Origin: Armatimonadota bacterium
GTDB lineage: Bacteria > Sysuimicrobiota > Sysuimicrobiia > Sysuimicrobiales > Kaftiobacteriaceae
DNA length: 64,000 nucleotides
Assembly: GCA_031081675.1 (NCBI GenBank)
Contig: JAVHLZ010000004.1
Span: forward strand, 1-64,000
Direction of reading: 5' to 3'
In this document: one piece after another, positions 1 to 7,811 of the stretch
Layout of the letters: every line of letters starts with the position of its first letter
Position numbering within the stretch: position 1 is the first letter of the stretch
Program-made: the position numbers and the translations under genes
Notes under the pieces: model-generated
The model's database searches: none
What the model saw: only the letters and a program-made list of their open reading frames with translations
What the model was told of the DNA's origin: nothing

Positions 1-18
1 GGCCGGGGGTGAGCGCGG

Positions 19-591
19 ATGATCCTGGCATCCGAGCTGCGGCCGGGCATGGCCGTCCGCCTGGAAGGCGACCTCTACAAAGTCATCGCCGCGTCCTACC
101 ACATGGGCGGCGGCCAGCTCAGCGGGGTGACCCACGCCAAGCTGCGGAACATGCGCACGGGAGCGATCCGGGAGGTGCGCTTCAAACCCGACGACCGGCT
201 GGAGGACGTCACCCTGGCCCGGCGGACGATGCAGTTCCTGTACCGGGACGCCGACCTGTGCCACTTCATGGACGTGGAGACCTACGAGCAGGTGTCCATC
301 GAGGCCGCGCGGCTGGGCAGGGCGGCCTCCTTCCTGGTCGAGGGGATGACCCTGCCCGTGGAGTTCTCCGACGGCCAGCCGGTGGGCGTCGTCATGCCGG
401 ACGTGGTGGAGGTCCGGGTGGCCGACACCGCCCCGCCGACCCGGGGTGTGGGCGTGGAGGGCAGCGTGTGGAAGGAAGCGCGCCTGGACAACGGGCTGAC
501 CATCATGGTCCCGCCGTTCATCGCCCCCGGCGAGGTGATCCGGGTCGAAGTGGAAACCGCCACCTACCTGGAGCGGGCGAAGAAGAAATAA
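19..591 (+). CDS. efp: Elongation factor P-like protein with atypical loop tip
   Basis: 190-residue protein with the three-domain layout of EF-P: an N-terminal KOW-like domain (about 1-65), a central OB domain with YLYRDAD and FMDVETYEQ (about 75-125), and a C-terminal OB domain ending in APGEVIRVEVETATYLERA. EF-P binds beside the P-site tRNA and relieves stalling at polyproline. The loop that reaches the peptidyl-transferase centre normally carries Lys or Arg at position 34. Here the loop reads GGGQLSG (residues 30-36) and the aligned residue is Gln33. The C-terminal domain also lacks the usual GDT start, so this may be a divergent paralogue. The ATG at 19 follows GGGGGTGAG at suitable spacing. 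Confident of the family, less so that it acts as canonical EF-P. Confidence 0.88.
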   Translation: MILASELRPGMAVRLEGDLYKVIAASYHMGGGQLSGVTHAKLRNMRTGAIREVRFKPDDRLEDVTLARRTMQFLYRDADLCHFMDVETYEQVSIEAARLGRAASFLVEGMTLPVEFSDGQPVGVVMPDVVEVRVADTAPPTRGVGVEGSVWKEARLDNGLTIMVPPFIAPGEVIRVEVETATYLERAKKK

Positions 592-690
592 GGAAGAAGG
601 AAGAGGGATGAGGGAAGAAGGGAACGACCCCGCGCCCTTCATCCTTGATCATTTCCTTCTTCCCTCTTCCTTCTTCCCTCTTCCCTCACC
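592..690. repeat. Inverted heptanucleotide repeat, possible bidirectional terminator
   Basis: Five purine heptads of the type GGAAGAR (592-626) are followed, after about 26 bases, by five pyrimidine heptads of the type TTCCYTC (653-687). The arms are complementary, so the transcript could fold into a long hairpin. The element sits exactly between the convergent genes efp and the Spy-like gene, which would suit a two-way transcription stop. There is no U-tract. A related heptad array occurs at 3900-4121. Confidence 0.7.
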
Positions 691-1134
691 TTACCGCCCG
701 CGGCGGGCTCTCTGGCGCAGGAGGGCGCCCAGGCGCGCGCGCTGGTCGGGAGTCAGGATCTCCCGCAGCTCGGCCTGCAGGGCCACCCGGGCGCGGATCA
801 GCTCGGCGGTCAGCGCGCCGATGCGGCGGGCGATCTCGTCCGCCCGCGCCGTGTCGGGGCGCTCGGCCAGCATCACCTCCCGCAGATCCAGCCGGGCCCG
901 GGCCAGATCCAGCCGCAGGCGGGCGGTCCGGTCGCGGTATCTCCGGAGGGCCGTCTCCAGCCGCCTCGCCTGATCCTCGGTCAGGCCCAGAGCCTGCTGC
1001 AGGCGGGGCGCGGTCAGCGCGAGCCGGTCGGCAGGCGGCGGTCCCCAGGGCCGCGCCAGGACCCCGGAGGCCGCCCCCAGGACCAGGACGGCGGCGAGGC
1101 CGCACGCAGTCCAGGCCAGCTTGCTCACAGCCAC
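691..1134 (-). CDS. Spy/CpxP-like periplasmic protein (LTxxQ family)
   Basis: 147 residues: an N-terminal signal or anchor segment (about 5-27), then an all-helical, Arg/Leu/Ala-rich body with two LTxxQ-type repeats, LTEDQARRL near residue 51 and LTPDQRARL near the C-terminus. Members of the Spy/CpxP/ZraP family are periplasmic chaperones or metal-responsive stress proteins, and the spacing of the two LTxxQ repeats is typical. The gene is 104 bases downstream of the MFS exporter stop on the same strand, separated by a nonamer repeat. A specific ligand or stress cannot be read from the sequence. Confidence 0.72.
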   Translation of the reverse strand: MAVSKLAWTACGLAAVLVLGAASGVLARPWGPPPADRLALTAPRLQQALGLTEDQARRLETALRRYRDRTARLRLDLARARLDLREVMLAERPDTARADEIARRIGALTAELIRARVALQAELREILTPDQRARLGALLRQRARRGR

Positions 1135-1194
1135 ATCACCTCCCCTCCTGGGAACGCATCCAGGGCAGGCGAAGTTCCCCCCTTACCGGGGAAT

Positions 1195-1276
1195 CTCCTC
1201 AATCTGTGCAATCTGCGCAATCTGTTAATTTCGCTCTTTCAGGATTGAGGAGATCGCGCAGATTGCGCAGATTCAA
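1195..1276. repeat. Nonamer inverted repeat overlapping the end of the MFS gene
   Basis: The left arm holds consecutive CAATCTGNG nonamers (about 1198-1226). The right arm holds the complement, GATTGCGCA-type nonamers (about 1243-1274). They are separated by a short AT-rich stretch. The outer CCTCAATC and GATTGAGG also pair, so the whole element can form a hairpin. The right arm lies inside the MFS coding region and encodes its last dozen residues (DVESAQSARSPQS). Confidence 0.65.
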
Positions 1277-2528
1277 CGTCCAGCCACCGGGCCCGCAGCC
1301 GGACCCCCACCGCCAGGGCCAGCAGCAGGCCGCTGTTGATGACCACGGCCAGAGGTGCGCCGACGCGTTCGCCCAGGGCCCCGGCCCACAGGGCGCCCAC
1401 GGGCATGGCACCGAAAAACACCAGGCTGTACAGGCTCATCACGCGCCCCCGCAGGTCGTCGGGCACGGCGGACTGCACCATGGCGTTGGCCAGGTTCATC
1501 ACCAGGATCATCGCGGCGCCCACCACCGCCATCGCCCCGAGCGCCAGGGCCACGTGGCGCACGCCGGCAAACACCAGCAACGCCACCGGGATCAAAAGCA
1601 GTCCGCCGGCCAGCAGGCGGCCGCGCCGGACGCGGGAGCCCACAGACGCGATGAACAGGGCGCTGGCCACCGCGCCCACCCCCCGGGCGGACTGCAGCAG
1701 GCCGTTGGTGGCGGCGTTGCCGTGCAGAACCTGCACCGCCCACGCCGGGATCAGCGTGCCCACCGAGATCCCCAGCAGGCTGAGCAGGCCCACCACCAGG
1801 ATCAGCACCCGCACCGGTTCGTGGGCCGCGGCATAGCGCAGGCCCTCCCGCAGGTCCTGGCCGGTCCGCCCCGAGCCCCGGGGCGCGGGGGCGGGAGGCA
1901 GACGCATCAGGAGGAGGGCGGCGATCACGGCCACGAACGTCAGCCCGTTGATGGTGAAGCACCACGCCGGTCCCAGGGTGGCGTACACCCACCCGGCGGC
2001 CGCCGGCCCCAGGGTGGTGGCGGCGTTGAACATGGTGGCGTTCAGCGCGATGGCGTTGGTCAGGTCGTCCCGGGGGACCAGATCCACCACGAAGGCCTGC
2101 CGGGCCGGCGCGTCGAAGGCGTTGGCCACGCCCAGGGCCGCTGCCAGCGCCACCACGTGCCAGGGCGCCACCTTCCCGGTGAACGTGACCGCGGCCAGGG
2201 CGAACGCCAGGAGCATCATGACCCCCTGGGTGTACACTAACAGTGTCCGCCGGGGCATCCGGTCGGCCACCACCCCGCCATAGAGCATGAAGACCCAGGT
2301 GGGCATGCCCGAGGCAAAACCCACGTAGCCCAGGTACGCGGGCGAGCGGGTCAGCTCGAAGACCAGAAAGCTCTGGGCCGTGGCCTGCATCCACGTGCCG
2401 AACAACGACACCAGCTGACCGGCAAACCACAGGCGGAAGTTGCGGTGGCGCAGGGAGGCGAACGTCCCGCCCGGGCGCGGCGCCACGGCCGGCGCGGCGG
2501 CGGTGGCTGGGGAGGGGGGATCAGCCAT
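1239..2528 (-). CDS. MFS transporter, EntS-like exporter family
   Basis: 429 residues with about 12 hydrophobic segments and the MFS loop 2-3 signature GGVVADRMPRR near residue 83. NFRLWFAGQLVSLFGTWMQ at the start of helix 1 and the overall pattern match the MFS_3/EntS branch (enterobactin or drug exporters). The substrate cannot be predicted. The C-terminal tail DVESAQSARSPQS is encoded by a repeat arm rather than by conserved sequence. The ATG at 2528 shares the palindrome CCATGG with the start of the divergent DUF3054 gene, so one of the two starts may really lie further downstream. The conserved region begins near residue 22. Confidence 0.85.
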   Translation of the reverse strand: MADPPSPATAAAPAVAPRPGGTFASLRHRNFRLWFAGQLVSLFGTWMQATAQSFLVFELTRSPAYLGYVGFASGMPTWVFMLYGGVVADRMPRRTLLVYTQGVMMLLAFALAAVTFTGKVAPWHVVALAAALGVANAFDAPARQAFVVDLVPRDDLTNAIALNATMFNAATTLGPAAAGWVYATLGPAWCFTINGLTFVAVIAALLLMRLPPAPAPRGSGRTGQDLREGLRYAAAHEPVRVLILVVGLLSLLGISVGTLIPAWAVQVLHGNAATNGLLQSARGVGAVASALFIASVGSRVRRGRLLAGGLLLIPVALLVFAGVRHVALALGAMAVVGAAMILVMNLANAMVQSAVPDDLRGRVMSLYSLVFFGAMPVGALWAGALGERVGAPLAVVINSGLLLALAVGVRLRARWLDVESAQSARSPQS

Positions 2529-2931
2529 GGCGATACCTCACGGTGGACGGGCCGGCCCGGCGCCCGCGGGCCGCATCCGCCGGCTCCTGGTGGCGGCCGA
2601 CGCCCTGGGCCTGCTGGTGTTTGTCGCGGCCGGCGTACGCGTGCACGGTGGCCTCCTGACCGCCCGGGCCGTGGCCCGGGATGCGGTGCCGCTGCTGGCG
2701 GCCTGGTGGGCGCTGGCCCCGCTGACCGGGGTGTACCGCAATCCCGGCTGGGTGAGCCTGCTCCGGCACTGGGCGGTGGCCGTCCCCGCCGGCCTGCTGG
2801 TACGCCAGGTTCTCCTGGGACGCCCCCTGGGGCGCGGCACGCTGGTCTTCCTGGCCGCCGCGTGGGTCTTCACGGCGGTGTGCGTCGGCGCCGCGCGCCT
2901 GGCGGCGCGGATCGCGGCCGGATGGCCGTGA
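2527..2931 (+). CDS. DUF3054 family membrane protein
   Basis: 134 residues with four predicted membrane helices (about 18-35, 47-68, 77-96, 105-127). The pattern ADALGLLVFVAAGVR, then LLAAWWALAPLTGVY, then a GRGTLVFL-type last segment, is that of the DUF3054 family, whose function is unknown. The ATG at 2527 is chosen because GGAGGGGGG (2511-2519) is well placed; an in-frame start at 2440 would place an unrelated Arg/Gly-rich stretch in front. The start overlaps that of the divergent MFS gene by two bases. Confidence 0.75.
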   Translation: MAIPHGGRAGPAPAGRIRRLLVAADALGLLVFVAAGVRVHGGLLTARAVARDAVPLLAAWWALAPLTGVYRNPGWVSLLRHWAVAVPAGLLVRQVLLGRPLGRGTLVFLAAAWVFTAVCVGAARLAARIAAGWP

Positions 2932-3022
2932 CGCGCCTCCTCTCCCCAGGCGCCGCGGGGACGGGCGCGCACGCAGAGCCCCGCCGTCCGTCCGGATGCA
3001 TGAACCTGGGAGAAGCCTGTCA

Positions 3023-3877
3023 CTATTCCGCCTGTTCCCACAGCAGCCGGTGCACCACCGAGTGGTCCAGGTCACCCCAGCCCCGCTCCACCACGCGGCG
3101 GTACAGCTCCACCGCGCTGTCCAGGTGGGGCAGGCGCACCCCGTGCTCGCGGGCCAGGGCCTGGGCCAGCAGCAGGTCCTTCAGCTGGGTGCGGGCGCGG
3201 CCTCCGGGAATGTACGCCCGGGCGACCATCCGGCTGCCGTGCACCTGCAGGATCCGGGAGTCGGCAAACCCGCCGGCCAGGGCCTTCTGGACGACCCGCG
3301 GGTCCACGCCCGACCGCTCGGCGAGGGTGAGGGCCTCGGCCACGGCCCCGATGGTCAGTCCTACGATCACCTGGTTGACCAGCTTGCAGGTGTGGCCCGC
3401 TCCGGCCGGCCCCACGTGCACCACCCGCCCCAGCGCCTCCAGGATCGGCCGCGCCCGGGCCACGTCCGCGTCCGTCCCTCCCGCCATGATGGCCAGGCTG
3501 CCGCGGGCGGCGCCTTCGGGACCGCCCGAGACGGGGGCGTCCACCCACCCCACGCCCACAGCGGCGAGCCGGAGGGCGTGATCCCGCGAGCGCGCCGGGT
3601 CGGAGGTGCCCATGTCCACCACCAGGTGGCCCGGCCGCAGGTGAGGCCGCAGGGCGGCGAGCACCTCGTCCACGGCGGCCGAGTCGGCCAGCAGCAGCAG
3701 GCACACGGGCGCCCGCGCCGCGTCGGCCAGGCTGGGGACGAGGGAGATGCCCGCGCTCAGGTCCGGGGGCAGGGGCGACCGGTTCCATCCCCGCACCTGC
3801 CATCCGGCCTCCTGGAGCCGGCGCGCCACCGGCCGGCCCATCAGCCCCAGTCCCAGCACGGCAACCTGGCCATCCAC
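3023..3877 (-). CDS. NAD(P)-dependent beta-hydroxyacid dehydrogenase (HIBADH/GarR-like)
   Basis: 284 residues. The N-terminal Rossmann fold carries GLGLMGRP (residues 9-16). The substrate motif is DAPVSGGPEGAARGSLAIMAGG, and the catalytic lysine lies in GHTCKLVNQ within the all-alpha C-terminal domain; KD follows in TQLKDLLLA. This set defines the 3-hydroxyisobutyrate / 2-hydroxy-3-oxopropionate reductase family, which oxidises or reduces 3-hydroxyacids with NAD(P). The exact substrate is not readable. The gene is single and divergent from the Clp-fold protease, with the G-rich repeat array in its upstream region. Confidence 0.88.
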   Translation of the reverse strand: MDGQVAVLGLGLMGRPVARRLQEAGWQVRGWNRSPLPPDLSAGISLVPSLADAARAPVCLLLLADSAAVDEVLAALRPHLRPGHLVVDMGTSDPARSRDHALRLAAVGVGWVDAPVSGGPEGAARGSLAIMAGGTDADVARARPILEALGRVVHVGPAGAGHTCKLVNQVIVGLTIGAVAEALTLAERSGVDPRVVQKALAGGFADSRILQVHGSRMVARAYIPGGRARTQLKDLLLAQALAREHGVRLPHLDSAVELYRRVVERGWGDLDHSVVHRLLWEQAE

Positions 3878-3899
3878 GAGGAACTCACCTCCTCACAAA

Positions 3900-4121
3900 G
3901 GGAAAAGGGAAGAGGGAAAAGGGAAGAGGGGAAAAGGGCAGGGCGTGCATACGCCCTTCTCTGGTGGCGGAACGCGGATCGGGAAAGGGAAAAGGGAAGA
4001 GGCAATTGCTCAAGCGGTACGTACGCCGGGCCATCGCTGGGGAAGGGAAAAGGGAAGAGGGAAAAGGGAAGAGGGGAAAAGGGCAGGGCGTGCATACGCC
4101 CTTCTCTGGCGGCGGAATGCG
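3900..4121. repeat. Duplicated G-run heptad array with hairpin, G-quadruplex potential
   Basis: Two near-identical copies (3900-3977 and 4045-4121) lie 145 bases apart. Each has GGG runs at an exact 7-base period with AAAA or AAGA between them, then the perfect hairpin GGGCGT-GCAT-ACGCCC, then TTCTCTGG and GGCGGAA. A shorter third G-run tract (3981-4000) lies between them, followed by CGGTACGTACG. The GGG-N4 pattern meets the usual four-run quadruplex rule on the + strand. It fills the divergent intergenic space upstream of the dehydrogenase and the protease. Confidence 0.8.
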
Positions 4122-4162
4122 GGTCCCGGATCCCCGGGCGTCGTCTGTGGGGGAGGTGCCTG

Positions 4163-5020
4163 ATGTCTGCGCTGGACATCCTGTGGCTGTTCTTCATCGC
4201 GTCAGCCCTGCAGCCCGTCGTGCAGCGCCGGATGCTGGAAGCAGCCCGCATGCGGCTGCTGACCCTGTTGGAGCGCCGGCGCGGGTCGCGGGTCATCGCC
4301 ATGATTCACCGCCAGGAGACCATGAGCCTGCTGGGGTTTCCCCTGCTGCGCTACATCGACATCCACGACAGCGAGGAGGTGCTGCGGGCGATCCGCCTCA
4401 CCCCGCCCCAGATGCCGATCGACCTCATCCTGCACACTCCCGGCGGCCTGGTCCTGGCGGCCGAGCAGATCGCGCTGGCCCTGCGGGCGCACCCCGGTCG
4501 GGTGACGGTGTTCGTGCCCCACTACGCCATGTCCGGGGGCAGCCTCATCGCCCTGGCCGCCGACGAGATCGTCATGGACCCGCACGCGGTCCTGGGGCCG
4601 ATGGACCCGCAGATCGGCCAGTTCCCGGCGGCGTCGGTCCTCAAGGTGCTGGCCCGCAAGGATCCCAACGAGATCGACGACCAGACCTTCATCCTGGCCG
4701 ATGTGGCCGAGAAGGCCCTGCGCCAGGTGCGGGACACGGTGGTGCAGCTGCTCAGCGACAAGATGGGCGGCGACCAGGCCTCCCGGGTGGCGGACGTGCT
4801 CACGTCGGGCACCTGGACCCACGACTACCCCATTACCGTGGCGGAGGCGCAGCAGCTGGGCCTGCCGGTGTCCACCGCCGTGCCCGAGGAGGTCTACCGG
4901 CTGATGGCCCTGTACCCGCAGGCCGGCCTCCGGCGACCGTCGGTGGAGTACGTCCCCATGCCCTACCGCGGCAGCGAGCCGCACCCGCCCGCCCCGCGGC
5001 CCCCCCGCCAGGCGCACTGA
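4163..5020 (+). CDS. SDH-family Clp-fold membrane serine protease
   Basis: 285 residues. One N-terminal hydrophobic segment (about 3-20) is followed by a ClpP/SppA-type fold: IDLILHTPGG (about 86-95), HYAMSGGSLIALAADEIVMD with the presumed nucleophile Ser124, and GPMDPQIGQ. This is the 'SDH' (Ser-Asp-His) Clp-fold proteinase family (formerly DUF114), membrane-anchored relatives of SppA thought to clear membrane-derived peptides. The ATG at 4163 follows GGGGGAGGTG (4149-4158); the open frame upstream is repeat sequence and not protein-like. The C-terminal tail is Pro-rich. Confidence 0.85.
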   Translation: MSALDILWLFFIASALQPVVQRRMLEAARMRLLTLLERRRGSRVIAMIHRQETMSLLGFPLLRYIDIHDSEEVLRAIRLTPPQMPIDLILHTPGGLVLAAEQIALALRAHPGRVTVFVPHYAMSGGSLIALAADEIVMDPHAVLGPMDPQIGQFPAASVLKVLARKDPNEIDDQTFILADVAEKALRQVRDTVVQLLSDKMGGDQASRVADVLTSGTWTHDYPITVAEAQQLGLPVSTAVPEEVYRLMALYPQAGLRRPSVEYVPMPYRGSEPHPPAPRPPRQAH

Positions 5021-5053
5021 TACCGCCGCGCCCGCCGGCCTGCTGCCGCGAGG

Positions 5054-5497
5054 TCAGGGGCTGTCCTGCAGTCCGCCCGAGGGCGTGTAGCTGATGCCCG
5101 GCTGGATTCGTCCGCAGGGTGTTCCGGCGGGCCAGGCGGCCGACAGCCGGTAGTCGGCCGGGGGGTCGCCCACCGGCGTGTAGGTGTACGGGCGGCCCGT
5201 GCACGGGTCGGCGGGCACCGCGCGCAGGTACACCTGGCCGCTGGCCAGCTCGTCCAGGCGTGCCGGGTAGCGGCCGTGGTCCAGGTAGTAGGTCTCCAGG
5301 GCCGTGGCCAGGTTGCGGAGGTTCCCCTTGCTGGCCACCACCTGGGACTGAGCGCGCGCCCGCAGGAAGTTGGGGATCAGCACGGCGGCCAGGATGCCGA
5401 TGATGGCCACCACGACCAGCAGCTCGATCAGGGTGAAACCCGACTGGCCGCTCCCGCCAGTGTCTGCGCGGGACCGGCTGCGGGCGCGCCTTTGCAT
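5054..5497 (-). CDS. Type IV pilin / type II secretion pseudopilin-like protein
   Basis: 147 residues. A short basic leader precedes the prepilin peptidase site G-FTLIELLVVVAIIGILAAV, followed by the amphipathic helix and a small globular domain with YYLDHGRYPARLDEL, as in GspG/PilA-like proteins. Two cysteines in the C-terminal region (DPCTGRPY and GTPCGRI) could form a disulfide. The protein would be processed by a prepilin peptidase and assembled into a pilus or pseudopilus. The ATG at 5497 has GGAGG about 10 bases upstream; an in-frame ATG at 5521 is an alternative. No assembly genes are adjacent. Confidence 0.85.
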   Translation of the reverse strand: MQRRARSRSRADTGGSGQSGFTLIELLVVVAIIGILAAVLIPNFLRARAQSQVVASKGNLRNLATALETYYLDHGRYPARLDELASGQVYLRAVPADPCTGRPYTYTPVGDPPADYRLSAAWPAGTPCGRIQPGISYTPSGGLQDSP

Positions 5498-5547
5498 CGC
5501 GGCCGGACCTCCGGCCCCCATTGTACCCGGCCGGGCCCGGCGCGGGG

Positions 5548-5688
5548 CTACAGGGTCGGGCGCGGGTGGGCCTGCAGGAACGCGTCCATCCCCCGGGCCA
5601 CCGCCCACCCGATGGCGATGACCACCGCGATCCAGAACGCCGTGCGCACGGGACTCACCGGGAGGCCTGGGGCCTCCCTTGCGGACAT
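5548..5688 (-). CDS. Possible small single-span membrane protein
   Basis: 46 codons on the minus strand between the pilin and Nudix genes. The product has one clear hydrophobic helix (about 17-36, FWIAVVIAIGWAV) flanked by charged ends. The first ATG (5688) lacks a strong ribosome site; a GTG ten codons on follows GGGAGGCC, part of a perfect GC palindrome. Same orientation as its neighbours and fills an otherwise empty 200-base gap. No family recognised; it could be a chance frame. Confidence 0.4.
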   Translation of the reverse strand: MSAREAPGLPVSPVRTAFWIAVVIAIGWAVARGMDAFLQAHPRPTL

Positions 5689-5706
5689 GCCCGGGCCGGG
5701 ACATGG

Positions 5707-6249
5707 TTACGCCGAGCCGCGGGGCGCGGCCAGTGCCTGCCGGAGGGCCGCCAGCGCCGCCCGGTTGTTGTCGAAGGCCAGGGGCGGCAGGTCGTCCAGC
5801 GGCCACCACCGGGCCTCACAGACGTCGCTGGCCGGAGCCGGCTCGCCCCGGGTGACGGCGGCCTGATAGTAGATGTTCAGGGTCGCCTCGGCGTCCTCGC
5901 CGTCCCCATAGCGGTCGGGGAAGATGCCCACCACCGGGCCGAGGGCCACCTCGACGCCCAGCTCCTCACGCAGTTCGCGGGCCAGCGCCTCGGCGGGAGA
6001 CTCCCCGGGGTCGATGAACCCGCCCGGGCAGTCCCACATCCCCTGGCGGGGCGGAACAGCCCGCCGCACCAGCAGGACCTCCCTCCGTCCCCCCGGGCCC
6101 TGGCGGGTGATCAACGCCGAGACGGTGGGCTTGGGGTTCTGCCAGTGCACCAGGCCGCAGCGGGGACAGACCGGCTGCGGGTGGCGTTCGTCGGCCAGAC
6201 GGCGCCACTGCAGGGGCGCGCCGCAGTGCGTGCACAGGCGCGGCGTCAT
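5707..6249 (-). CDS. Nudix hydrolase with N-terminal zinc ribbon
   Basis: 180 residues. A zinc ribbon is formed by Cys6, Cys9, Cys28 and Cys31, followed by the Nudix fold. The Nudix box fits perfectly: Gly77, Glu83, then RELREELGV at 91-99. This arrangement resembles NudC-like and ADP-ribose pyrophosphatase-like hydrolases that split nucleoside diphosphate derivatives using Mg2+; the precise substrate is open. The start overlaps the stop of the upstream M32 peptidase gene by four bases (ATGA), so the two are translationally coupled. Confidence 0.87.
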   Translation of the reverse strand: MTPRLCTHCGAPLQWRRLADERHPQPVCPRCGLVHWQNPKPTVSALITRQGPGGRREVLLVRRAVPPRQGMWDCPGGFIDPGESPAEALARELREELGVEVALGPVVGIFPDRYGDGEDAEATLNIYYQAAVTRGEPAPASDVCEARWWPLDDLPPLAFDNNRAALAALRQALAAPRGSA

Positions 6250-7784
6250 GGGCGCCGGGCGGTCTGCCCGATCCCCAGGCCGTAGATCTCCCCGAACTTG
6301 CTGTCCAGGTAGCGCAGGTAGGGGTCGGGGGTCAGGTCGGATCCGGTCGCCCGGCGCAGCAGATCGGCAGGCAGGTACTTGCGCCCGTGCCGGTGCACGC
6401 GGTCCCGCAACCAGCCCAGGAGGGTCCCGAACTGCCCCCGGCCGATGTCCTCCGGCAGGCCGGGGTGGTCCCGGCGCGCCGCCTCGTACAGCTGGACGGA
6501 GATCACGTTGCCCAGGGTGTAGGTGGGGAAGTACCCCACCGACCCCGACGCCCAGTGGATGTCCTGCAGGACGCCCTCGGCATCGCTCGGGGGGGTGATG
6601 CCCAGGTAGGCCTGCATCTTCTCCCGCCAGGCGTCGGGCAGCTCGTCCGCCGCCAGCGTCCCCTCCACCAGATGACGCTCGAGGTCAAAGCGCAGCATGA
6701 TGTGCAGGTTGTAGGTGACTTCGTCGGCCTCGACCCGGATCAGAGACGGCTGGACCCGGTTGACGGCCCGGTAGAACCGGTCCAGGTCCACGCCGCGCAG
6801 GGACGGGAAGAGTTCCAGTAGCCGCGGATAGTAGTGCGCCCAGAAGGGGCGGCTGCGTCCCACCAGGTTCTCCCACAGCCGGGACTGGGACTCGTGGAAT
6901 CCCAGGCTGGCCCCCCGGCCCAGGCAGGTGCGGGCCAGCTGGGGCGGGATGCCCTGCTCGTACAGGGCGTGTCCGGCCTCGTGGAAGATGGCGAAGAGGG
7001 CCGAGGGCAGATAGCGGCTGTACCGGGTGGTGATGCGGACGTCGTCGGGGTGGAACGCGGTGGCAAAGGGGTGGGTGGACTCGTCCAGGCGCCCTCGCCG
7101 CAGGTCGTAGCCGAAGGCCTGGGCCACCTCCAGGCCGAACGCCCGCTGCTGCTGGATGTCGAACTCCCCGTACAGGAAGCTGTCGTCGGGAGCGCCCCGT
7201 CGGGCGATGGCCCGGACCAGGGGAACCGTCGCCTCCCGCAGCCGCGCGAACAGCGCCTCCACCTGGCGCGAGGTCATGCCGGGCTCGTAGTGGTCCAGCA
7301 GGGCGTCGTAGGGGTGCTCGGCATAGCCCAGGTAGTCGGCCTCCCGCCGGACCAGCTCGACCATCTGCGCCAGCGCCGGCCGGAACGCGGGGAAGTCGTT
7401 GCGGCGCCGGGCCTCGCGCCAGATCTGGACGCTGGCCGACGCGTGCCGGGCCCGCGCGGCGACGAACTCCGGCGGCAGGCGGCTGGCCCGGTCATAGTCC
7501 CGGCGGGTCATCACCACGATCCGGGCGTCGTCCGAGTCGGGGTCCAGGCGGTCCAGGACCGCTTCCGCGGCGGCCAGCAGCTCCCGCGTCCGGGGGGACA
7601 CCAGCAGTTCGTGGGCCAGGCGCATCAGGGTGCCCAGCTGCTCGGCCCGGCCGGCCGCTCCCGCCGGCGGCATGTAGGTCTCCTGGTCCCAGCGCAGGAC
7701 CGCCGCCGCCGCCCGCAGGTCGGCGATGGTGGCCAGGTGCGCTCGCAGCTGCTGAATGGGTTCGGGGGTGGTGCCGTCGGCCAT
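6246..7784 (-). CDS. M32 family metallocarboxypeptidase (Taq type)
   Basis: 512 residues, the normal length for M32 carboxypeptidases. Zinc site HEAGH at 268-272 with the third ligand in HESQSRLWEN (Glu298). The family blocks DESTHPFATAFHPDDVRITTRY-like (about 234-255) and GYFPTYTLGN near the C-terminus are present. These cytosolic enzymes remove C-terminal residues from peptides, with broad specificity. The gene follows the GYD-domain gene (27-base gap) and overlaps the Nudix gene, so all three are probably cotranscribed. Confidence 0.93.
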   Translation of the reverse strand: MADGTTPEPIQQLRAHLATIADLRAAAAVLRWDQETYMPPAGAAGRAEQLGTLMRLAHELLVSPRTRELLAAAEAVLDRLDPDSDDARIVVMTRRDYDRASRLPPEFVAARARHASASVQIWREARRRNDFPAFRPALAQMVELVRREADYLGYAEHPYDALLDHYEPGMTSRQVEALFARLREATVPLVRAIARRGAPDDSFLYGEFDIQQQRAFGLEVAQAFGYDLRRGRLDESTHPFATAFHPDDVRITTRYSRYLPSALFAIFHEAGHALYEQGIPPQLARTCLGRGASLGFHESQSRLWENLVGRSRPFWAHYYPRLLELFPSLRGVDLDRFYRAVNRVQPSLIRVEADEVTYNLHIMLRFDLERHLVEGTLAADELPDAWREKMQAYLGITPPSDAEGVLQDIHWASGSVGYFPTYTLGNVISVQLYEAARRDHPGLPEDIGRGQFGTLLGWLRDRVHRHGRKYLPADLLRRATGSDLTPDPYLRYLDSKFGEIYGLGIGQTARRP

Positions 7785-7811
7785 AGGTCCTCCTCTGGGA
7801 TCGGGCGGGTC

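Noticed and set aside
19-591. Homology of the EF-P loop GGGQ to release-factor GGQ
   Set aside because: The overall fold and domain order are EF-P; the shared tripeptide alone does not support common origin. Kept only as a functional curiosity.
3900-4121. Intrinsic terminators at the GGGCGT/ACGCCC stems
   Set aside because: The stems are followed by TTCTCTGG rather than a T-tract and lie in a divergent promoter region where no transcript is expected to end.
2996-4162. Long N-terminal extension of the Clp-fold protease
   Set aside because: The frame stays open upstream, but it runs antisense to the dehydrogenase gene and through the repeats; the ATG at 4163 has a strong ribosome site and begins the family sequence.
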